Below, one piece after another: positions 18,083 through 26,216 of a DNA stretch of 64,000 bases (its first letter is position 1; each line of letters starts with the position of its first letter). The DNA lies in contig NZ_JAAXCY010000002.1 of assembly GCF_014230465.1 (NCBI RefSeq), forward strand, positions 434,001 through 498,000. Reading direction: 5' to 3'. The DNA comes from Pseudomonas cremoris. GTDB lineage: Bacteria; Pseudomonadota; Gammaproteobacteria; Pseudomonadales; Pseudomonadaceae. Made by a program: the position numbers and the translations under genes. The notes under the pieces are model-generated. The model was not told the DNA's origin. It made no database searches and saw only the letters and a list, made by a program, of their open reading frames with translations.

Positions 18083-18103
18083 ACGTAACAACGCACGTAA
18101 CAA
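18083..18103 (+). promoter_or_regulatory. Candidate integrase arm-type sites, left end
   Basis: Two direct copies of ACGTAACAA at 18083-18091 and 18095-18103. The same 9-mer occurs twice near the right end (50577-50585 and 50629-50637), a layout expected for arm-type binding sites of a tyrosine integrase flanking the att core. Confidence 0.55.
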
Positions 18104-18145
18104 AGGCCTCCAGCAACTGCTGTCTGACTACGTAAGGACACGTCC

Positions 18146-18979
18146 ATGTCATGGTTTGATACCAATCTAAGCTTCCTTTCTCCTGGATGGGTTGGCTCAT
18201 TGATTGGGCTGATTGGCGTGCTAGGTGGCGTGATCGCCTACTTTCGCTCGCGAAAGCGAACTAGCTTAAGTTTTGCGTACCTCGGTGAACATCTGCTGGG
18301 TAGCGAGTCCTCCGCTCTACCTGAAGGGATAAGTGTTCAGTATTACGGAGAGGATATTCCTCGCCTGACTCGGTCTGTAATCGTCCTCTGGAACAGCGGT
18401 GAGAACACGATATTGGGTACAGAAGTGGTTGATATCGACCCACTTCGATTCTCCGTCGGAACAGATGGCAAATTGTTGTCTGCGTCAATTTTGAAAGCGA
18501 GCCGGCCGGTGAACGATTTCAGAATAAGGCCCCCCTCCGCGCAAGCACCAAACGAAGCGGTCGTGGAATTGAATTATTTCGATTCGACGGATGGTGTGGT
18601 GGTCGAAATTTTGCACACCAGCACAAGCCGGCATCCAGACATAAAAGGAACAGTTCGAGGCCTGCCAAACGGGTTGAAATCTTTAGGCAGAATGTCCCGC
18701 TCGCCTGACATCATCAAACGAATCGGCCCACATCGTTGGTTCCGAAGCTTCTTTATCAGCTTGACCATCTGGATTCCAATCATCTTAGGGATGGCGTTCA
18801 TGCTCGCTGCGTTGTTCGGAAGTCCTGAAACGCTAAAGTTGATAATGACGTTCAACGTTGAGAACTTAAGTACTCCTGTGATGACAATGGGCTGTTTTTA
18901 CATAGTCATGGGGTTGATTCCTCTTTATCTTTTTCGGCGAAAACACCCTAAGAACTTACACATCGACGCGCTCGAGTGA
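18146..18979 (+). CDS. Prophage cargo: predicted three-TM membrane protein
   Basis: 277 residues with one N-terminal TM segment (about 15-33, VGSLIGLIGVLGGVIAYF), a soluble domain of about 160 residues that looks beta-rich, and two C-terminal TM segments (about 203-225 and 243-263) with a basic tail. I do not recognise the family. The gene is AT-richer than phage structural genes, stands alone just inside attL, and is oriented away from the att site. This is typical of lysogenic-conversion cargo, where membrane proteins often block superinfection. That role is inference from position only. Confidence 0.7.
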   Translation: MSWFDTNLSFLSPGWVGSLIGLIGVLGGVIAYFRSRKRTSLSFAYLGEHLLGSESSALPEGISVQYYGEDIPRLTRSVIVLWNSGENTILGTEVVDIDPLRFSVGTDGKLLSASILKASRPVNDFRIRPPSAQAPNEAVVELNYFDSTDGVVVEILHTSTSRHPDIKGTVRGLPNGLKSLGRMSRSPDIIKRIGPHRWFRSFFISLTIWIPIILGMAFMLAALFGSPETLKLIMTFNVENLSTPVMTMGCFYIVMGLIPLYLFRRKHPKNLHIDALE

Positions 18980-19589
18980 TCAAGCACCCGTAACCTTTGA
19001 GCGTAATGATCGGCGGCAGGGCAAGCACAATATCTAGAAACGAATGCTGAATTATCAGGCAGGTACGTGGCTGCTTAGGGTAGCGCGTTGGACGGGTAAG
19101 ATGAGGTAGTCCGGGCTAGCCAATACCCCGCCAAGTTGAACGCCGCCGAAGTGTGTCCACGCATCAAGCGTCACCCCCTACGACACACGGGAATTTTTTT
19201 CCGGTGCACCCATCAAAAGTGCGTAAGAAGTGTAAGTGAGATTTTTAATCTATCTCTATCCCTTATATTTCAATAGCTTAAATCCATTTCTAAACCGTAA
19301 GTAGACTGTCAGATCAGTGTCTGCGCCGAACAGTTCATGACTGTAAGTGAGAACGCCAGCAACCTACTGTTTTTAAAGGTTTTTTTAATTAGATTTCCTA
19401 GCTTACACTTTTTGACGACATGACTGTAAGTGACTCCCCCCAATGAATCCGGGGCTTTTCAGACGTTTTTCGACCCGCTGACGCCACTTACGTGTCAGGA
19501 GGGGGTGTACCTGGAAAAAGTTTTAAGCAGCCGTTCAGGCACGCCACACCAGACTGCTATCGCCTCGTGACTTTGATCCGGAAAACACC
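18980..19589. repeat. Gene-free stretch with TGTAAGTGA repeats
   Basis: 610 bp without a supportable gene, AT-rich in its second half. TGTAAGTGA occurs at 19231-19239, 19342-19350 and 19425-19433. The last two lie in a 15-bp direct repeat CATGACTGTAAGTGA (19336-19350 and 19419-19433). Degenerate or inverted copies occur as CGTAAGTAG near 19297, CTTACACTT near 19402 and CACTTACG near 19485. The cluster could be an operator array for the gene at 19590 or a protein-binding origin. Confidence 0.6.
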
Positions 19590-19946
19590 ATGACAAAACC
19601 CAGCTCCGTCGCTCCCATTCCAAAAATTGAAGTCGTCAAGAAAGGCGCCCTGTGGGAGGTCCATTGGGACTACCAGGAAGGACCGGCCAGCCTGATTCTG
19701 TTCAACCGTGCTGACTACCTGCGAGGCTATATAGATGGTGCGCTGGACATCCTCGGGATTGATCCCGATTGCGTGTGCTGCGCCAGCGGCGTGACCGGCA
19801 CGGTAAAACGACTGACTCAACATCAGGCCGACACACTTTATGGCTCATTGAACCAATTGCTGGTCCCGTTGGTAGAAGCGGAATTCGCCCGCATGGAACG
19901 CCTCGGCGCCCTTCCTCATGTACGCGGCGCCGCTGCAAAAGTTTGA
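19590..19946 (+). CDS. Hypothetical prophage protein
   Basis: 118 residues, no signal peptide or membrane segment. Notable features are WEVHWDYQEGPASLILFNR and a DPDCVCCASG segment with three closely placed cysteines that could bind a metal, followed by a helical C-terminal part (QHQADTLYGSLNQLLVPL). No family was recognised. GGA lies 9 bases before the ATG. It follows the TGTAAGTGA repeat cluster, which may control it. Confidence 0.6.
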   Translation: MTKPSSVAPIPKIEVVKKGALWEVHWDYQEGPASLILFNRADYLRGYIDGALDILGIDPDCVCCASGVTGTVKRLTQHQADTLYGSLNQLLVPLVEAEFARMERLGALPHVRGAAAKV

Positions 19947-20415
19947 AACCCCTCTCCCCCATGTAATCATGCCTGCCAGGCCCAGCCGGCGGGCAACTCC
20001 CTGCATATCCTGAGACACGCCCTGTACCTGCAACTACGTGCACTTTCGACCGGTTGCGATTCTGAAAACCGCTTGGTTCGAATGTTTTAAAATTTTCGAC
20101 CCAATGAAACCGGGCCCTCCAGCCCTGACCCGTTCGTAGTCGTCTGTTGCACCGCAGTGCAACCGCACTGCACTTCTCTTCAAAACTTTGCAATCTATGA
20201 AACTGCCGGTCGCCCGCAGAGCGCCCCAGCCAGCCTGGGCTGCCGGTTCGTTTGCACTACATCCGGGTTTGCACAAAAAAAGGACGCAAACCCCGTCGGC
20301 GGGAGGGGGATAAGTGCTTTTTCTTCCAATTTTTTCTTGCTGAAGCAAATTCAGGGCTGCTTCCAGAGCGACACCTCATCGGATCACCGCGCAAGCAGTC
20401 AGGCCTCGGAATATA
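19947..20415. other. Intergenic region upstream of the LexA box
   Basis: About 470 bp with no supportable gene. A perfect inverted repeat GCAGTGC-AACC-GCACTGC lies at 20154-20171 and could be an operator or small hairpin. Open frames here lack ribosome sites and resemble no phage protein. Confidence 0.45.
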
Positions 20416-20431
20416 CTGTTTGCATATACAG
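20416..20431. promoter_or_regulatory. LexA (SOS) box
   Basis: CTGTTTGCATATACAG fits CTG-N10-CAG, the gamma-proteobacterial LexA box, inside a longer dyad with perfect 7-bp arms ATACTGT and ACAGTAT (20413-20434). It ends 27 bp before the ATG of the next gene, a position where LexA would block the promoter. DNA damage should therefore induce the downstream pair. Confidence 0.8.
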
Positions 20432-20458
20432 TATCAGTGACAGGCGAGCGGAGGCGAA

Positions 20459-20704
20459 ATGATGACGAGCACAATTGATCTCATCCAGAACGGGGTGACC
20501 TTTTCATGGTTAAAGTTGCTGCGGGATGAGGTGGCCTTGATGCGTCACCCAGGGGCACACCATAAAAAGCTGATTGATGGGGCGTACGCGCTTTATCGGG
20601 CACAGCTGATAGACCCCAATGAGCTTGCTGATCTACTTGAGCAAGCGGATGGGGCACTGGAGTACGCCGTAGAGGCGCTCCTGGATGAACCCAGCGGCGA
20701 CTAA
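20459..20704 (+). CDS. SOS-controlled small hypothetical protein
   Basis: 81 residues, helical and acidic toward the end (LADLLEQADGALEYAVEALL). No family was recognised. GCGGAGGC is a strong ribosome site, and ATG codons at 20459 and 20462 are both possible starts. It is the first gene after a near-consensus LexA box, so it should be made on DNA damage. In coliphage 186 the LexA-controlled tum gene encodes an anti-repressor that triggers induction. This gene could play the same role, but there is no sequence evidence for that, and it may equally be a damage-tolerance accessory. Confidence 0.65.
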   Translation: MMTSTIDLIQNGVTFSWLKLLRDEVALMRHPGAHHKKLIDGAYALYRAQLIDPNELADLLEQADGALEYAVEALLDEPSGD

Positions 20705-20716
20705 GGCAGACCAATC

Positions 20717-21013
20717 ATGCACATGCTCGTGACCCCGATGCGATGCAAAGGCGTAGCCTTGGACCCACAAGAAAGGAAGCGTTACCCGGCAATTAGGGGT
20801 GACGTACTTGTAGCACCCGCGACAAGCACCGAGCTTGGCCGAAGCTCAAATGTAGCGCGAGTATCGAAGGGGATGCCATTGGAACCTGACCCACTGCCCC
20901 GGCTGCTGGATGCGGCATTGTCCGGGATGGCTCCTACAGGATTTGTGCTGAGTGGGATTGAGTATGTCGAGGGATGTGCATACGCTCAATCTTGGTGGTG
21001 CCGTTTGGCGTAA
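20717..21013 (+). CDS. Hypothetical protein downstream of the SOS-controlled gene
   Basis: 98 residues with IRGDVLVAPATSTELG in the first half and PTGFVLSGIEYVEGCAYAQS near the end. I do not recognise the family. The WWC-containing C terminus and lack of TM segments suggest a small soluble domain. It begins 12 bp after the preceding stop and is probably in the same LexA-controlled transcript. In-frame ATG codons at 20717 and 20723 are both possible starts. Confidence 0.6.
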   Translation: MHMLVTPMRCKGVALDPQERKRYPAIRGDVLVAPATSTELGRSSNVARVSKGMPLEPDPLPRLLDAALSGMAPTGFVLSGIEYVEGCAYAQSWWCRLA

Positions 21014-21129
21014 ATGTAACGTATCGGCATAGTAGGCAATTGCAGTACATTAAACTGCTATTAAGTATGAATTTAAGAACTAAGGATAGGCAGCTGAGTT
21101 AGCAGCAGCCCTGGATAAAGGGAACACCC

Positions 21130-22560
21130 ATGACAGAATTCATGTACAGATTTAGGCCCGTAAAGAGGCTGCTTGGTGAAAGCGACAAAGATGGAGAGCT
21201 GGAGGGTCAGTATATTTACTTCGCATCCCCACAACAGCTGAATGATCCGCTGGAGGGTTATAAAGACATCTACTTTGATGGCGATAAAATAGTATGGAAA
21301 AACCTTATCAAGCATTACGTCAGATGCCTAATAAATAGCTGTCTAGAGCTTATACATAGAATAGATGAAGTCCCGACGAGAAAAATCAACGTATTCGCTT
21401 CCGCAGACACTTCCATCACAGAGCTTAATGAATTAAATCAGGAGATATTTGAATCGCTCACGTCAGAGCAATGCATACAGAATTTTATTTCAAACATTGG
21501 AATAGGGAGAAAACTCAAACGATGGGAGCTATTAGCTCACCTGCAGATACTACATTTTTATTTTTTTGAAAGCATATTTGAAATCTTTTTCACCAAAGGG
21601 TTTCTAGCCAAGCCTTACAAAAAAAATTCAGAGGAACGAAATGAAATACTGATAATTTTGAAAGAACTACTCCCACAATTGCTAATTGATGCAAGTTCGG
21701 CAAAAGCACAAGAGTCCGAATTCTTACAAACATATAGAAAAAACAGTGAAAAGCTACTATTAAAAAGATACAAGACACACAAAACAGGAAAAGAGTATTT
21801 GTTTTTTGTGAATTTTGAATTCCCTGAAGCATACTGTAGAGAGATTGAGCGACTGTTATATCCTAGCTGGTACACCGCTTGCTTTATGTCTTCTTGCTCG
21901 GACTCTTCCATTTGGGGAAGTTATGGTGGATACCACCAGGACGTGTGTTTGAAATTCAGGACAGAGAAGGTACAGGATTACACCGCACTGACACTTACCT
22001 CGCCAAGTAGCGAGGACAGAAGTGGCATCGTATGGCGCCCTACACAATTTGAATTTCGTGAAGTTTCTTATGATAAATCTTTCGTAAATATAGATTTCTT
22101 CAAGTCGATGGGTAACCTACCAGTTCCAGTACTACTCAACACGTGGTTCAAGGGAGAAAAAGGCGAAATTAGCTCCTGCGCTGAAGAAATGCTCACTAGC
22201 GAGCAAAAATGGCGAGAGCATTATTGGGACAATTTTAATCACTCTGCCACCGTTAAACTTCGCGCTTGGAGTCAAGAAAAAGAATCCAGACTAATCCAAT
22301 ATTCAATGATGAGAAACTTAGAAGATAACGAGCTGCGCAAATTGCGCTACGACTTCAATTCACTTGAAGGCATAATATTTGGCATTAATACAACCATGGA
22401 AAACAAAATAAAAATAATAAGCAAGATTGAATCCCTATGCGCAAAACATAAGCGAAGTAATTTCAGCTTCTATCAAGCGAGATACAATGAAGACTCGAGA
22501 GAAATTAGCCACGACAAATTAGAAGCCATTCAAATTGGATATAAAGAACCTGAAACATAG
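21130..22560 (+). CDS. Prophage cargo: DUF2971-like protein, candidate defence gene
   Basis: 476 residues, strikingly AT-rich against its phage neighbours. The N terminus FMYRFRPVKRLLGE followed by IYFASPQQLNDPLEGY and the later CSDSSIWGSYGGYHQDVCLK match the layout of DUF2971 proteins (initial Y-[KR]-[FY]-R, F-x-S-P-x-x-[LF]-N-D-P, central S-x-W-x-x-Y-x-x-x-H-x-G/D-x-C). The family is of unknown biochemistry and is often found in accessory and defence-rich regions. The protein is longer than most members, with a helical insert at about 60-230. It converges on the last late gene with a 9-bp gap, a common site for phage cargo. A defence role is inferred from position, composition and family habit. 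Confidence 0.7.
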   Translation: MTEFMYRFRPVKRLLGESDKDGELEGQYIYFASPQQLNDPLEGYKDIYFDGDKIVWKNLIKHYVRCLINSCLELIHRIDEVPTRKINVFASADTSITELNELNQEIFESLTSEQCIQNFISNIGIGRKLKRWELLAHLQILHFYFFESIFEIFFTKGFLAKPYKKNSEERNEILIILKELLPQLLIDASSAKAQESEFLQTYRKNSEKLLLKRYKTHKTGKEYLFFVNFEFPEAYCREIERLLYPSWYTACFMSSCSDSSIWGSYGGYHQDVCLKFRTEKVQDYTALTLTSPSSEDRSGIVWRPTQFEFREVSYDKSFVNIDFFKSMGNLPVPVLLNTWFKGEKGEISSCAEEMLTSEQKWREHYWDNFNHSATVKLRAWSQEKESRLIQYSMMRNLEDNELRKLRYDFNSLEGIIFGINTTMENKIKIISKIESLCAKHKRSNFSFYQARYNEDSREISHDKLEAIQIGYKEPET

Positions 22561-22569
22561 TGAGGAGCA

Positions 22570-23541
22570 TTAAATAACTATCGACTTAGTAAGCAGTGAA
22601 AGATTCTCGACTTGCGCTGCATAGCCAACGAATGCAGCAGAATTACCAGGGGGCGGGGTCGGCCCATGGGTATGTTCGGAGAGCTGAATATTCATCTGCT
22701 GCACCAAGTCGAGCAAATCGCAAAGTACCTGCAACACGTTTAGGCTTTCGGAACCCAGCCAAGTCTTAGGCGAGACAATCCGCTGACTGACCGCCGCAAC
22801 GCTTTTACGCAGCCCCTGAATCCGTTCCTCCATATCCCCACCCACCATGGCATTGTGTTTCTGCCCGACCACCAAGTTTAAATCCCGCCCAGTCGCCTGG
22901 TGTAAATCATCCACTGCAGCTAGGCTCGCAGATCCCCCCGACAGCAGCTTGAGCGCACCCAGCGCCTCGATCTTCTTGATCCCACCCACCGACTCGCTTG
23001 AATGGTCATCCACCGTCCTGGTGTGGCTCTGGAAGCTCTCCGTGTTCTGCATCGCCTCCACTTCCCGCTCGATCGCCTTATCCTGTATTTTGCCGTCCGT
23101 TTGGCGCAGCCAGTTGCCGTCGGCGTCGACACGCTGTTGGCATGCCTCGCTGTGCTGCCACACCTGGTCACCCTTCGGCACCCGGGGCAGGCTCAGGCCG
23201 TGGGGAAGGATCTGCGTGATAAAGGGCTTATGTGGCAGGCCGTAGGCGAAGCTGACCACCACAGTGGTGCCCTCTTCCGGGAAGCCAAACATACCCGCCT
23301 CTTGCCCGCCCATCGGCGCCGGCAGCGGCAGGCCGGTCAGAATCGGGAGCGCGGAATCTGGCTCGCCATCGGGCAGCAGCACTTCCACATCGACGCCAAA
23401 GCGCGGCCGGAAGTCGTCGCACAGACCAGGTGCGGCCGGTGCATCGGGCACGGCCACTACGCGGCCAAAGCGTGGCAGGTGGTAGCCGCCGGTGAGTTCG
23501 GGGAATTGTCGCTCTACGCTGCGACGGATTGCGTCGTCCAT
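22570..23541 (-). CDS. Phage baseplate spike protein (gpV/Mu gp45 type)
   Basis: 323 residues. An N-terminal OB-fold-like region (GRVVAVPDAPAAPG, FRPRFGVDVEVLLPDG, PEEGTTVVVSFAYGLPHKPF) matches gpV/gp45 baseplate spikes, with a repetitive middle and a C terminus containing HTHGPTPPPG, where the paired histidines may coordinate iron at the spike tip. It forms the membrane-piercing needle of a contractile tail. It is the last gene of the leftward late operon, and its start overlaps the gpD-like gene by 28 bp. Confidence 0.8.
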   Translation of the reverse strand: MDDAIRRSVERQFPELTGGYHLPRFGRVVAVPDAPAAPGLCDDFRPRFGVDVEVLLPDGEPDSALPILTGLPLPAPMGGQEAGMFGFPEEGTTVVVSFAYGLPHKPFITQILPHGLSLPRVPKGDQVWQHSEACQQRVDADGNWLRQTDGKIQDKAIEREVEAMQNTESFQSHTRTVDDHSSESVGGIKKIEALGALKLLSGGSASLAAVDDLHQATGRDLNLVVGQKHNAMVGGDMEERIQGLRKSVAAVSQRIVSPKTWLGSESLNVLQVLCDLLDLVQQMNIQLSEHTHGPTPPPGNSAAFVGYAAQVENLSLLTKSIVI

Positions 23542-24218
23542 TTGATCGCCATTTGGTTGCCGGCAAGGGTCACGCTGGTGATCCTCTCGCCCTGGTTGAT
23601 GGTTGCACCTGGGCGCAGTCCTGGAAGGGCCGCGATCATTGCGCTCTGGTTGCCCTGGTAGCCGTCAAACAGTTCGACCGGCATCTGCAGCGGCGAACGG
23701 AGGCCAAAGAAGCTGTCCGCCCAACGGCCCACAAACACCTCACCGTCGCCCTGCTGCTGCCAGATAAAGTCGGGAATGTTGAACACGCTAGCCAGGCTAT
23801 CCATGGCTAGGTAGCCGGCTGCCAGGCTGTAGAAGAAAGGCGCCTTGACCTTGGCATAGGCCTGGTCCGGCACGCGGAAGCGCAGGCCGGTCTTGTCGCT
23901 GACTTCGGCCAGCACGCCCTGCAGGTCGACGTGGCGCAGGTTCAGCGGCATAGGCTGCGACAGGATCGCGGCCAGTTCACGGCAGACCAGGATCTGCTGC
24001 ACGCGGTTGATGGCCGTGGAGCGCTCAACAAAGCCGATGAAGTGACGCTGCAGCGGGCTGTCGTTGTAACCGACATCGAGCATCACCAGGCCTTTGACCG
24101 GAGCATCTGCCTGGATGGTGAACGTCGCCCGGCCGGGGCTTTTGATCTCCAGCCGAACCTCATCTTTGATCAGCGGGTAAGGCGTGCCGCTGATCGTCAA
24201 TACCTTGTGTAGTTTCAT
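23514..24218 (-). CDS. Baseplate hub protein (gpD-like)
   Basis: 234 residues. The N terminus KLHKVLTISGTPYPLIKDEV and the fold-like order of short beta motifs (FTIQADAPVKGLVMLDVGY, FIGFVERSTAINRVQQILV) resemble P2 gpD / T4 gp27-type hubs that carry the spike. It is shorter than P2 gpD, so only a domain-level assignment is made. The position directly before the spike gene fits. Start and stop overlap both neighbours. Confidence 0.65.
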   Translation of the reverse strand: MKLHKVLTISGTPYPLIKDEVRLEIKSPGRATFTIQADAPVKGLVMLDVGYNDSPLQRHFIGFVERSTAINRVQQILVCRELAAILSQPMPLNLRHVDLQGVLAEVSDKTGLRFRVPDQAYAKVKAPFFYSLAAGYLAMDSLASVFNIPDFIWQQQGDGEVFVGRWADSFFGLRSPLQMPVELFDGYQGNQSAMIAALPGLRPGATINQGERITSVTLAGNQMAIKWTTQSVAA

Positions 24219-24757
24219 GTCGTCGGGGCCAGCCAGTCGTCGACCCGTTTCAGGGTCCGTTCAAAGCCGCTCAGTTCCTGGGGCTTATCCTTGCCGTCAT
24301 CGCCACTGGCGCCGCCGACAGCCGAACCCGGGCCAGACTGCGACGTAACGCCATTGCCGGCGCGCCGATTCTCCACGCGCTCGGGGTTGGAGAGCTTTTC
24401 CGACAACGTGAACTGCACCAGCCAGAGGTTTAGCGAGTCATCTTCACGGGCGCTCACACCGTCCGAAAACTGCACTTCGCGTATCCCGAAGGCGGCAGCG
24501 GTGTCATTGACGATGCGGTACATCTTGAGTTGGCCACCGCTGCCCGTTGCCTCTGCCAAGCGCATCAGGCTGCGCAGTTGGGAGTGGTCGACAAAGGGGA
24601 TCTGCAACGAAACCGCCAGTGTCTTGGGCTTGAAGCCCTTGTGTGCTGTCTCGCTGTTGCTGGTCTGCCCCGAAAGATCGTCGCTTTCAATACGCAGGTT
24701 GGCCGTAATTTTCAGGCGTTTGCCCAGGATCTGCTGGCCATCGAGTAATAGCGTCAT
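24215..24757 (-). CDS. Phage tail/baseplate protein of unknown role
   Basis: 180 residues. A compact N-terminal domain (TLLLDGQQILGKRLKITANL, FVDHSQLRSLMRLAE) is followed by a low-complexity linker rich in Gly, Ser and Asp and a short amphipathic tail. No named family was recognised. ATG 24757 was chosen because it overlaps the preceding stop (ATGA), and upstream in-frame residues look non-coding. It lies between an unknown tail gene and the hub gene, suggesting a baseplate part. Confidence 0.6.
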   Translation of the reverse strand: MTLLLDGQQILGKRLKITANLRIESDDLSGQTSNSETAHKGFKPKTLAVSLQIPFVDHSQLRSLMRLAEATGSGGQLKMYRIVNDTAAAFGIREVQFSDGVSAREDDSLNLWLVQFTLSEKLSNPERVENRRAGNGVTSQSGPGSAVGGASGDDGKDKPQELSGFERTLKRVDDWLAPTT

Positions 24758-25677
24758 AGGCCAACCAACTCCCGAACAAAGCTCAAACCATCCAAGGACC
24801 CCACCAGCAGCACGCCGGCGCACAGCACCCACTCATGACCAGGTGCTTCGCCCTGCAGCAAGGCACGGCGCAGCTCGTTGTTGTCGCCTGGGCCCAAGAT
24901 CCGCGCACGCATGCTGTGGTCAGCGTTGCCATCGGCCAGCAGGGCTTTCAAATCATTCAGCTGTTTGTCGCGGTCCAACTGCTGGGCAGCTTTGCGTCCA
25001 GCCAATGCAGCTAAGTCGCCCAGGGGCGAACTGTCGGCGGCGTAGCTTTCCAGGACGGCGATCTGACCAGCCATGGATTGCTTCGCCGCTTTGACCACCG
25101 TGCAACGCTCCAGAGGCAGCGCAGACCAGCGCGGCAAAGGCCCAGCGCTAGGGATCTCCCACTTTTCGGCCTCCAGCCGCGACAGGTTGCGCGCCCGACG
25201 TTCAGCACGCACCAGGTCAGGGATCGGCAGCAGCGAATTGAAGCGCGCCAGGGTCGCGGCGAACTGATCCAGACGCGTGCCTAGGAACATCAGCGACAAC
25301 GCATATTGAGGGCCAGCCGGTCGACCGCTGTCAGTGGCGTCGACCAGTTTGGCAGCCAACTGCTGCAGCAAGTTCGGCGCCGACAGAAAACGCTGATGGC
25401 CACGGCCCTGGCCGACTCCGCTTTGAAACGGAGTCACGGCCAGACACGCAGGTGCTTCGCCCATCTGCCCAGCCAGTGCGGCACGGCCGGCCTCGATCGC
25501 GCCCTTCGCCGCATCACCCACCGGCCCCGGGTTGGTGCTGGCCATGCCATCCAGTCCGGCCAGGCGTAGGCTAGTGCTGGCCAACTCACTGCCCGCCAGT
25601 GCCTGGGTCGCTGCCAGATCGCCCATCCATTGGGTGGACTGCTCGGGCCAGCGCATCGTTACCGGTGTCCACGTCAT
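24754..25677 (-). CDS. Phage tail-associated protein of unknown role
   Basis: 307 residues, helical, Ala/Leu rich, no signal peptide. It carries a hydrophobic C-terminal segment (EWVLCAGVLLVGSLDGLSFV). It shows no convincing motif. It is embedded by 4-bp overlaps between the tail-fibre chaperone gene and the previous baseplate gene. HP1-type phages carry a comparable long gene at this position, so a baseplate or fibre-attachment role is likely but unproven. Confidence 0.55.
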   Translation of the reverse strand: MTWTPVTMRWPEQSTQWMGDLAATQALAGSELASTSLRLAGLDGMASTNPGPVGDAAKGAIEAGRAALAGQMGEAPACLAVTPFQSGVGQGRGHQRFLSAPNLLQQLAAKLVDATDSGRPAGPQYALSLMFLGTRLDQFAATLARFNSLLPIPDLVRAERRARNLSRLEAEKWEIPSAGPLPRWSALPLERCTVVKAAKQSMAGQIAVLESYAADSSPLGDLAALAGRKAAQQLDRDKQLNDLKALLADGNADHSMRARILGPGDNNELRRALLQGEAPGHEWVLCAGVLLVGSLDGLSFVRELVGL

Positions 25678-26204
25678 GGCTGCGAAGCTTCCCAGGTAAT
25701 GGACTCCAGCGCTGCAGGATCTCGATCTGCCAACGCCTGGTCCAACACTCGCTTGAGCCTGTCGGCCTTCTGCAGCAACTGCAGCTTGAAGGCAGTGAAG
25801 TCGATTCCGACTTGGCGCAGTTGCTCAGCCGTATGCGAGCGAAACGCTTTCACGCCTAACTCATCGTTACATGGATAGAGAATATCCATTGCCCCCAGGA
25901 TTGCGCTGGTCAGATTCATTTGATCATCCAACTGGCTGCTGTACTGGTAGTGACCGCCGAGCGCATCAGACCAGAAGCCGCCGGTGATCGCCCGTTCACA
26001 GCCCAGATTGATCTCCGCTACCTTGGCGGCGTGGGCCGCTCCCATGCTCGATGCGGCAGAAGGCTCAAAAGCTTTTCCGTCCCACAGCCAGCCCTGGGCA
26101 ACCTCAGCGTTGCATGCAGCCCACTCATATGACGGATGAAAGCGGCCCGCTGGATCTTTGTCGGTCAGTTCCACGACTAACCCGTTATCAATTCTTGCCC
26201 ACAT
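25674..26204 (-). CDS. Tail fibre assembly/attachment protein
   Basis: 176 residues. It opens MWARIDNGLVVELTDKDPAG with WAACNAEVAQGWLWDGKAFEP, then ERAITGGFWSDALGGHYQYS, and contains the QLDDQMNLTSAI segment, which is typical of small proteins encoded immediately after phage tail fibres (DUF4376-like). They act as fibre chaperones or tip attachments. It follows the fibre gene by 12 bp. Confidence 0.75.
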   Translation of the reverse strand: MWARIDNGLVVELTDKDPAGRFHPSYEWAACNAEVAQGWLWDGKAFEPSAASSMGAAHAAKVAEINLGCERAITGGFWSDALGGHYQYSSQLDDQMNLTSAILGAMDILYPCNDELGVKAFRSHTAEQLRQVGIDFTAFKLQLLQKADRLKRVLDQALADRDPAALESITWEASQP

Positions 26205-26216
26205 AGATGTGATTCC

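Noticed and set aside
19222..19492. Possible CRISPR array made of TGTAAGTGA repeats
   Set aside because: The unit is only 9-15 bp, spacing is irregular, orientation varies and no cas gene is present.
20157..20462. 101-codon frame upstream of the LexA box
   Set aside because: No ribosome site, low-complexity product and overlap with the SOS promoter.
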